Shown here: in pieces, positions 7,996 to 12,808 of the stretch
How positions within the stretch are numbered: position 1 is the stretch's first letter
Layout: each line of letters starts with the position of its first letter
DNA from: JBGPIT01 sp041485125
Lineage (GTDB): Bacteria; Desulfobacterota; Binatia; UTPRO1
Length of the DNA stretch: 12,808 nucleotides
Assembly: GCA_041485125.1 (NCBI GenBank)
Contig: JBGPIT010000108.1
Span: forward strand, 1 to 12,808
Reading direction: 5' to 3'
Made by a program: the position numbers and the translations under genes
The notes under the pieces: model-generated
What the model saw: only the letters and a program-made list of their open reading frames with translations
Databases searched by the model: none
Told to the model about the DNA's origin: nothing

Positions 7996-8985
7996 ATGAG
8001 GCGCGGTGCCGCCGTCGGCGCCGCCGTTCTCGGGCTGGTCGCGGTCGCGGCGACGGCGACGTACCTGGTCGGCACGCCGGAGCTTCCGGCGAGCGGCAGT
8101 CTCTTCGTCGTCCGCGACGCCGACTCGGTGCGATCGGTCGCCGAGCGCCTCCAACGCGCCGGCGTGATCCGCAGCGCGCTCGCGCTGCGCGTGTGGGCAC
8201 GTGCCTCCGGCGCCGACCGTCGTATCAAGCCCGGTGAGTACCGCTTCAGTGGCGACCTCGGCGGGGTCGGCGGCGTGCTCGCCGCGCTCACGAACGGCGC
8301 CGAGGCACCGACGCTCACGATTCCCGAAGGGCTCACCGTCCGCGAGATCGCGGCATTGCTGGCATGGCGCGGGTACGCGTCCGCCGACAGCGTGCTCTGT
8401 CTCGCGAGCGATCCCGAGTTTCTCCTCGCCGCCGGCGTTCCCGGCCCGCAGCTCGAAGGCTACCTCTTCCCGGACACGTATCGACTCTCGTCGCTCATGA
8501 GCCCGGGCGAGATCCTCGCCATGATGGTGCGACGATTCCACGAGCGCTTCGACGCCGCCCGCTATCGCCGGCTCGCCGAGCGCGGCATGAGTCTGAACGA
8601 GCTGGTGACGCTCGCCTCGATCATCGAGAAGGAGACGGCGGTGGCGAGCGAGCGTCCGCTCGTCGCAACCGTCTTCTACAACCGCTTGCGCCTCGGCATG
8701 GCGCTACAGAGCGACCCGACGGTGATTTACGGCATCCCGGATTTCAGCGGCAATCTCACCCGCGCCGATCTCATGCGGCCGACGCCGTTCAACACCTACG
8801 TCGTGAGCGGCCTACCGCCGAGCCCCATCGCGAACCCCGGCATCGCCGCGATCGACGCCGCGCTCGCGCCCGCCGAAGCGCCCTACCTCTATTTCGTCTC
8901 GAAGAACGACGGCTCGCATCAGTTCTCGGTGACGCTCGCCGAGCACAACCGTGCCGTCGCGGAGTACCAGCGCCCTCGTCGTTAG
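7996..8985 (+). CDS. mltG: Endolytic murein transglycosylase MltG
   Basis: A 329-residue inner-membrane lytic transglycosylase that cleaves nascent glycan strands and is thought to end chain elongation. An N-terminal membrane segment (about 5-26) is followed by a LysM-like region (LFVVRDADSVRSVAERL to the TIPEGLTVREIA area). The YceG catalytic domain follows: EGYLFPDTYRL, then LVTLASIIEKETA with catalytic E211, FYNRLRLGMALQSDPTVIYG, FNTYVVSGLPPSPIANPG and YFVSKNDGSHQFS. These blocks are near-diagnostic. Length is close to the E. coli protein. ATG 7996 is the only possible start: the frame back to the ruvX stop contains no ATG, GTG or TTG. The ribosome site is weak. Confidence 0.96.
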   Translation: MRRGAAVGAAVLGLVAVAATATYLVGTPELPASGSLFVVRDADSVRSVAERLQRAGVIRSALALRVWARASGADRRIKPGEYRFSGDLGGVGGVLAALTNGAEAPTLTIPEGLTVREIAALLAWRGYASADSVLCLASDPEFLLAAGVPGPQLEGYLFPDTYRLSSLMSPGEILAMMVRRFHERFDAARYRRLAERGMSLNELVTLASIIEKETAVASERPLVATVFYNRLRLGMALQSDPTVIYGIPDFSGNLTRADLMRPTPFNTYVVSGLPPSPIANPGIAAIDAALAPAEAPYLYFVSKNDGSHQFSVTLAEHNRAVAEYQRPRR

Positions 8986-9001
8986 CTGTCGAACCCAACC
9001 C

Positions 9002-9030
9002 TTGTGCTTCGCCTTTGTTTCGCTTACAAA
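9002..9030 (+). promoter_or_regulatory. Candidate lexA promoter
   Basis: TTGTGC (9002-9007) and TACAAA (9025-9030) are separated by 17 nt and resemble sigma70 -35 and -10 elements. They would start transcription close to the ribosome site at 9039. The -10 overlaps the dyad at 9013-9031. Confidence 0.4.
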
Positions 9031-9031
9031 G
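9013..9031. promoter_or_regulatory. Candidate LexA operator (SOS box), 19-bp dyad
   Basis: Perfect inverted repeat CTTTGT-N7-ACAAAG in the 64-bp gap between mltG and lexA, covering the spacer and -10 of the candidate promoter, where a LexA dimer would autorepress. It is not the E. coli (CTGT-N8-ACAG), Gram-positive (GAAC-N4-GTTC) or alphaproteobacterial (GTTC-N7-GTTC) box, so identity as a LexA site rests on position and symmetry. Confidence 0.5.
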
Positions 9032-9038
9032 TGGGCGT

Positions 9039-9044
9039 AGGAGG
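9039..9044 (+). promoter_or_regulatory. Ribosome binding site of lexA with three candidate starts
   Basis: AGGAGG is followed by GTG 9047, ATG 9050 and ATG 9053 at 2, 5 and 8 nt. The first is too close; either ATG is suitable. Confidence 0.7.
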
Positions 9045-9049
9045 ACGTG

Positions 9050-9691
9050 ATGATGGCGGGACCGATGCTGACCAAGCGGCAGAAGGAGTTCGTGGACTAC
9101 CTCGACGGTTACATCGTCAAGCACGGCTACGCTCCGACGCTCGAGGAGATCGGCCGACACTTCGGCTTGAGCTCGCTCGCCACCATCCACAAGCACCTCA
9201 CCAACCTCGAGAAGAAGGGCCTGATCCGACGGAAGTGGAATCGCAGCCGCGCGCTCGAGGTGGTGCCGCAACAAAAGAAAGTCGCCTCGATCGAGCTGCC
9301 GCTCCTCGGGCGCGTCGCGGCGGGCGCACCGATCGAGCCGCTCGAGAGCGCGGACACGATCGCCGTGCCGGAAGAGCTGGTCGGCCGCGGCGAGATGTTC
9401 GTCCTGCGGGTCAAAGGCGATTCGATGGTCAAGGAAGGCATCCTCGACGGCGACTTCATCGTGGTGCAGTCGCGTGCCAACGCGGACAATGGCGACACCG
9501 TGGTCGCCCTGGTGCGCGGCGAGGCGACCGTCAAGCGCTTCTACCGCGAGAAGGCCGGCATGGTCCGTCTGCAACCCGCGAGCGACACGATGGAGCCGCT
9601 GATCGTCCGCGGCAACGACGTCGAGATCCGCGGCGTCGTCGCGGCGGTGATGCGGAAGTATCTCCCGGCGCGCCGTCGGACGGCCGCATGA
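9050..9691 (+). CDS. lexA: LexA SOS-response transcriptional repressor
   Basis: A 213-residue repressor that binds SOS operators and self-cleaves with RecA* after DNA damage. The N-terminal winged helix-turn-helix is visible (LTKRQKEFVDYLDGY, then APTLEEIGRHFGLSS and ATIHKHLTNLEKKGLI). The C-terminal S24 domain has the cleavage site Ala-Gly (A91-G92 in VAAGAPIEP), nucleophile S125 in GDSM and general base K162 in EATVKRF, so autocleavage should work. The start is ATG 9050 or ATG 9053; GTG 9047 is too near AGGAGG. A dyad lies in its promoter. Its stop overlaps the hemW ATG by 4 bp (ATGA), so hemW is probably translated from the same message. Confidence 0.97.
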   Translation: MMAGPMLTKRQKEFVDYLDGYIVKHGYAPTLEEIGRHFGLSSLATIHKHLTNLEKKGLIRRKWNRSRALEVVPQQKKVASIELPLLGRVAAGAPIEPLESADTIAVPEELVGRGEMFVLRVKGDSMVKEGILDGDFIVVQSRANADNGDTVVALVRGEATVKRFYREKAGMVRLQPASDTMEPLIVRGNDVEIRGVVAAVMRKYLPARRRTAA

Positions 9692-10890
9692 TCGCGTCCG
9701 GCACGGCCGCGCACGGCCACGCCGACGTGCACGCGACCGGCGCCGCGCAGGCCTTCTCGCTCTACGTGCACATTCCGTATTGCGAGGCGAAGTGTCCGTA
9801 CTGCGACTTCAACTCGTACGCGGCGGCGACCTGGCCGGAGGAGCGCTACGCCGGCGCGCTGATCGACGAGCTGCGCGCGTACGCGGGCGTGGCACCGTGG
9901 CACGGCGCGACCGTCGCGACGATCTTCTTCGGCGGCGGCACCCCGTCACGCTTCCGTCCCGCGACGATCGCGGCGGTGCTCGACGCCGTCGCCGCGACGT
10001 ACCCGCTCGCCGCCGACGTCGAGATCACGCTCGAGGCGAACCCGGGCACCGTCGAGCGGGCGCGGCTCGCAGGGTTTCGAAGCGTCGGTATCAACCGGCT
10101 CTCGTTCGGCATCCAATCGTTCCAGCCGGCCCTCCTCACGACACTCGGCCGGATCCACACGGCGGACGACTCACGCGCGGCGATCACCGCCGCGCGCGCC
10201 GCCGGCTTCGACAACCTGAACCTCGATCTGATCTTCGCCGTCCCCGGCCAAACGCACGCGATGTGCGCGGCGGACGTCGCCGAGGTGGTGCGTTACGGGC
10301 CCGAGCACGTCTCCGCGTACAACCTCACCTACGAGCCGAGCACGCCGTTCCACACCCGGCGCGCGCGTGGCGAGCTGCTTCCGCTCGGCGAGGACGACGA
10401 GCTCTGGATGTACCAGCATGTGCGAGCCACGCTCGACGATGCGGGCTACCGTCAATACGAGATCTCGAACTTCGCGCGGCCCGACCGCGCCGCGCGCCAC
10501 AATCAAAGCTACTGGCGTGGCATCCCGTACCTCGGCGTCGGCGCCGGCGCGCACTCGTACGCCGACACGCCCGGATGGGGCCGCCGCTGGTCGAACGAAC
10601 GGCTGCCGGAGCGCTACATCGCCGCGGTCGGGTCCGGCAATGCCGTCGGCGGCGGCGAAGACCTCTCGTACGAGACCGCGGCGGGCGAGTTCGTGTTTCT
10701 GGGCCTGCGCGAGCACGCCGGCATCGATCCGGCCGCGTTCCACGCGCGCTTCGGTCGAAGCGTCGAGGCAGTGTTCCCGATCGTGGCGACGTTCTGCGCC
10801 GACGGACTCCTCGCGCGGCGCGACGGGCGGCTCGCGCTCAGCGAGCGCGGCTTGCTGGTCGCCGACTCGATCTTCGCCGCGTTCGTCTGA
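9688..10890 (+). CDS. hemW: HemW heme chaperone (HemN-like radical SAM protein)
   Basis: A 400-residue radical-SAM-superfamily protein. HemW binds heme and an iron-sulfur cluster and is proposed to hand heme to respiratory proteins; it is not the coproporphyrinogen III dehydrogenase HemN. The cluster motif CxxxCxxC is visible at C32, C36 and C39, with Phe rather than Cys two residues later (CDFNS), which separates HemW from HemN. FFGGGTPS, EITLEANPGT, INRLSFGIQSF and NLDLIFAVPGQT follow as expected, and the HNxxYW heme-binding motif is at 271-276. About 20 residues precede the core. Start ATG 9688 overlaps the lexA stop by 4 bp. The long frame running back to 9004 is a shadow of lexA. It converges with egtD across 29 bp. 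Confidence 0.95.
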   Translation: MIASGTAAHGHADVHATGAAQAFSLYVHIPYCEAKCPYCDFNSYAAATWPEERYAGALIDELRAYAGVAPWHGATVATIFFGGGTPSRFRPATIAAVLDAVAATYPLAADVEITLEANPGTVERARLAGFRSVGINRLSFGIQSFQPALLTTLGRIHTADDSRAAITAARAAGFDNLNLDLIFAVPGQTHAMCAADVAEVVRYGPEHVSAYNLTYEPSTPFHTRRARGELLPLGEDDELWMYQHVRATLDDAGYRQYEISNFARPDRAARHNQSYWRGIPYLGVGAGAHSYADTPGWGRRWSNERLPERYIAAVGSGNAVGGGEDLSYETAAGEFVFLGLREHAGIDPAAFHARFGRSVEAVFPIVATFCADGLLARRDGRLALSERGLLVADSIFAAFV

Positions 10891-10896
10891 GCGCGT

Positions 10897-10909
10897 GCCC
10901 CGGCGGGGC
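10897..10909. terminator. Hairpin between convergent hemW and egtD
   Basis: Perfect 5-bp stem GCCCC/GGGGC with a GGC loop inside the 29-bp convergent gap. There is no T-tract on either side, so it is a weak candidate for a shared terminator. Confidence 0.3.
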
Positions 10910-10919
10910 GGCGGACGCA

Positions 10920-11933
10920 TCACGCCACGATGAAGAGCGTCACCGCGAACCGCGCGTCGGTATCGACCCACTGCTGATACGAGCGGAAGCCCGCCTCGGT
11001 CACCAGCTCGGTGATCGACTCCGGCGTGTACTTGTAGGAGCTCTCGGTCCAGATCGCCTCGCCGGGCGCGAACAGCACCGTCAGGTCGGCGAGCCGGATG
11101 TGCACCATCTGCGCGCGCCGGCTGACCAGATGCATCTCGATCCGGGAGCGCGCGGCGTTCCACACCGGACGGTGATCGAACCCCGCGAGGTCGAAGTTGC
11201 CGTCGAGCTCGCAGTTGATGCGCTCGAGCAGGTTTTTGTTGAAAGCGGCGGTGACGCCGAGGGGATCGCCGTAGGCGAGCAGCAGTTCGCCGGCAGGCTT
11301 CACGAGATCGGCGCCGAGGAGCAGCGCGTCGCCCGCGCGCAGACAGCCGCGCACGTCGCGCAGGAACTCCGCCGCCGCCGGCATATCCAAGTTGCCGATG
11401 TTCGAGCCGAGGAAGAGCACGCACATGGCGCCGCGTCGTGCCGCCGCCGCCCGCTTCAAACCCTCGATGTAGGTGGCGCGGTGGCCGACGATCGACGCAT
11501 GCGGAAAGACCCGGAGGGTCCGCTCCGAAAGCTCGAGCGCGGTCGCCGAGATGTCGATCAAGTGCACGAGCACCGGCGAGCCGCGGCGCCGCAGCGCCTG
11601 CGCGATCGTCGCGAGCTTGGTGCCGCTGCCGCAGCCGAGCTCGACGATCGTGCAGGGGTCGCCGAGCGGCTCGACCAAACCGTCCGCGTAGCGCTCGAGG
11701 AGGCGGGTCTCGGCGCGCGTGATGCGGTACCACGGCAGCTGGCAGATCGCCTCGAAGAGGTGCGAGCCGAGCGCGTCATAGAGATACTTCGACTGCAGCT
11801 GCTTCGGGGTGAGCTGCAGATCGCGATGCACATCGGCCGCGAAGGTGCTCCGGCTGGCGTCGAGCACGCCGGCCTCGTCGCCGGCGCGCGTATCCTCGAT
11901 CCTCACGTCGTCGATCCTCACGTCGTCACGCAT
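10920..11933 (-). CDS. egtD: L-histidine N-alpha-methyltransferase EgtD (ergothioneine biosynthesis)
   Basis: A 337-residue SAM-dependent enzyme that trimethylates the alpha-amino group of histidine to hercynine, the substrate of EgtB. Visible family blocks: LTPKQLQSKYLYDALGSHLFEAI and LPWYRITRAE near the N-terminus, the SAM-binding ELGCGSGTK (98-106), LFLGSNIGNLD, LLLGADLVKP, YNRN-type AAFNKNLLERIN, and the C-terminal EAIWTESSYKY. Length is slightly above the roughly 320 residues of characterised EgtD. The start is uncertain. ATG 11933 has no ribosome site and overlaps egtB by 16 bp. GTG 11921 makes a 4-bp GTGA overlap with the egtB stop. GTG 11906 has GAGG 9-10 nt upstream. All three lie in or beside a 15-bp tandem duplication. 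The frame continues open under egtB, but that part is a shadow. Confidence 0.95.
   Translation of the reverse strand: MRDDVRIDDVRIEDTRAGDEAGVLDASRSTFAADVHRDLQLTPKQLQSKYLYDALGSHLFEAICQLPWYRITRAETRLLERYADGLVEPLGDPCTIVELGCGSGTKLATIAQALRRRGSPVLVHLIDISATALELSERTLRVFPHASIVGHRATYIEGLKRAAAARRGAMCVLFLGSNIGNLDMPAAAEFLRDVRGCLRAGDALLLGADLVKPAGELLLAYGDPLGVTAAFNKNLLERINCELDGNFDLAGFDHRPVWNAARSRIEMHLVSRRAQMVHIRLADLTVLFAPGEAIWTESSYKYTPESITELVTEAGFRSYQQWVDTDARFAVTLFIVA
11898..11927. repeat. Perfect 15-bp tandem duplication at the egtB/egtD junction
   Basis: GATCCTCACGTCGTC occurs twice head to tail (11898-11912 and 11913-11927). It encodes DDVRI twice at residues 3-12 of EgtD, and one copy contains the egtB stop codon (11918-11920). 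Confidence 0.95.
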
Positions 11934-12808
11934 CGGAAGGTCGCGTAGGGGTACGGGTAGCGGGCGCGGAACCAGTTCCGCCAGCTCCGCCGGATCAGCT
12001 CGCGCGCGGTCGCCGAGGAGGCGCCCTTCATCACGTAGTGGCCGTGGTCGAAGAAATCCGCCGAGTAGCCCGGATAGGCCGGCATCGGCGTGAAGCCGTC
12101 GAAACCCGCGAAGACCGTCGACGTCCATTCCCAGCCGTTGCCGACGAGATCGTGAGCGCCCCACGCGCTCGCGCCTTCGGGGCACGACCCAACCGGCACG
12201 GGATCCCAATGGACGAGATCGAAGTTGCCGCGCGCCGGTCCTCCATCCCCGAGCGGCTCCGGCGACGCATCTCCCCACGGGTACGCACGCTCGCGACCGT
12301 CGGGTGTGCCGAAGGCGGCGCGGTGGTACTCGGGCTCGGTTGGCAGGCGCTTTCCTTTCCAACGCGCGAACGCCGACGCCTCGGCGTGGCTCACGTACAC
12401 CGGCCACGCCGGCGGCAGCTCGATCTCCTCGAAGAAGCCGCGCCAGTGCCAGCGCGATCCTCGCCGTACCCAGAAGGTCGGATGCGCGAGCTGCTCGCGC
12501 ATCCGCCATGCCCAGTTCTCCGCCGTCCAGTACTCGGGGTGCGCGTAGCCGCCGGCCGCGACGAACTGGAGATAATCCTGGTTGGTCACGTCGTAGACGT
12601 CGATGGTGAACGCGGGCACGTCGACGCCGTGCTCGGGAAACTCGTTGTCCCAGCCGAAGGCGACACGTCGCGGATCGGCACCGAGCGTCGCGCGCCCGGC
12701 GGGAACACGCACCGTCTCCGAGCGCGGCGGCCAAGCGCCGGGCATGGCGCGATACCCTTCCGGGCGCCGCTTGGTCTCGTACGGTAGGCGATGGAAGATG
12801 TAGAGCAG
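11918..12808 (-). CDS. egtB: Ergothioneine sulfoxide synthase EgtB, C-terminal part (5' end off window)
   Basis: The minus-strand frame is open from the right window edge to the stop at 11918, giving 296 residues; the ATG at 12745 is internal, since LLYIFHRLPYETKRRPEGY upstream of it matches the segment that follows the iron-binding HxxxH in EgtB. EgtB is a non-heme iron enzyme that joins hercynine with cysteine or gamma-glutamylcysteine using O2. The N-terminal DinB-like domain with most iron ligands lies outside the window. The visible part is the formylglycine-generating-enzyme-like domain: VPAGRATLGAD, FTIDVYDVTNQDYLQF, WPVYVSHAEASAFARWKGKRLP, GNFD, DLVGNGWEWTSTVF, and a MKGASSATARELIRRSWRNW block near the C-terminus. 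egtD follows directly. Which sulfur donor is used cannot be told from this part. Confidence 0.94.
   Translation of the reverse strand: MLYIFHRLPYETKRRPEGYRAMPGAWPPRSETVRVPAGRATLGADPRRVAFGWDNEFPEHGVDVPAFTIDVYDVTNQDYLQFVAAGGYAHPEYWTAENWAWRMREQLAHPTFWVRRGSRWHWRGFFEEIELPPAWPVYVSHAEASAFARWKGKRLPTEPEYHRAAFGTPDGRERAYPWGDASPEPLGDGGPARGNFDLVHWDPVPVGSCPEGASAWGAHDLVGNGWEWTSTVFAGFDGFTPMPAYPGYSADFFDHGHYVMKGASSATARELIRRSWRNWFRARYPYPYATFRCVTT

Noticed and set aside
9688..10890. HemN, oxygen-independent coproporphyrinogen III dehydrogenase
   Set aside because: The cluster motif has Phe at the fourth position and an HNxxYW motif is present; both point to HemW.
9780..11948. Plus-strand open frame of 722 residues
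   Set aside because: It runs as an Arg-rich shadow through hemW and antisense to egtD; no motif is visible.
10920..12734. A single 604-residue EgtD fusion protein
   Set aside because: The EgtD frame is open upstream, but that part overlies the real egtB frame, which has FGE-domain motifs. The first 267 or so residues are shadow.

Overview
The window is GC-rich, densely packed bacterial chromosome. It holds twelve protein-coding genes and no RNA gene, insertion sequence, phage gene or CRISPR array that I can see. MltG, an M23 endopeptidase, RuvX, LexA and HemW indicate a free-living bacterium with peptidoglycan. The very high GC content, the bacterial deoxyhypusine-synthase-like protein, the ergothioneine genes and the glycine-rich secreted repeat protein suggest a soil or water lineage of the deltaproteobacterial/Binatota/Myxococcota kind. 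That placement is inference, not something a marker gene proves.

Layout. (1) Positions 1-1754, minus: the N-terminal 584 residues of a large secreted glycine-rich repeat protein that runs off the left edge. (2) 1755-1982: a divergent intergenic region with an AT-richer patch. (3) 1983-3903, plus: a deoxyhypusine-synthase-family protein, then a CysQ-type phosphatase 10 bp later. (4) 3913-7291, minus: a tight four-gene unit, read in the order M23 peptidase, glycerophosphodiester phosphodiesterase, hotdog thioesterase, exported alpha/beta hydrolase; the last three are joined by 8-bp and 4-bp overlaps. (5) 7292-7416: a second divergent intergenic region. (6) 7417-10890, plus: ruvX, mltG, then lexA-hemW with a 4-bp overlap. 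A perfect 6-7-6 dyad lies in the probable lexA promoter. (7) 10920-12808, minus: the ergothioneine pair egtB (5' end off the window) and egtD, overlapping at a 15-bp tandem duplication.

How the genes work together. Peptidoglycan and envelope turnover dominates the centre: the M23 endopeptidase and MltG sit on either side of one divergent region, with lipid or acyl hydrolases behind the M23 gene. lexA-hemW puts a heme-trafficking radical-SAM-family protein under the likely control of the SOS repressor. egtB-egtD supply the two core ergothioneine steps. The deoxyhypusine-synthase-like protein probably acts in polyamine (homospermidine-type) metabolism, because bacteria lack eIF5A.

The least described items are the 71-residue-period repeat protein at the left edge, the altered active-site loop of the deoxyhypusine-synthase-like protein, and the unusual candidate LexA operator. 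I did not find a clearly new multi-gene system.
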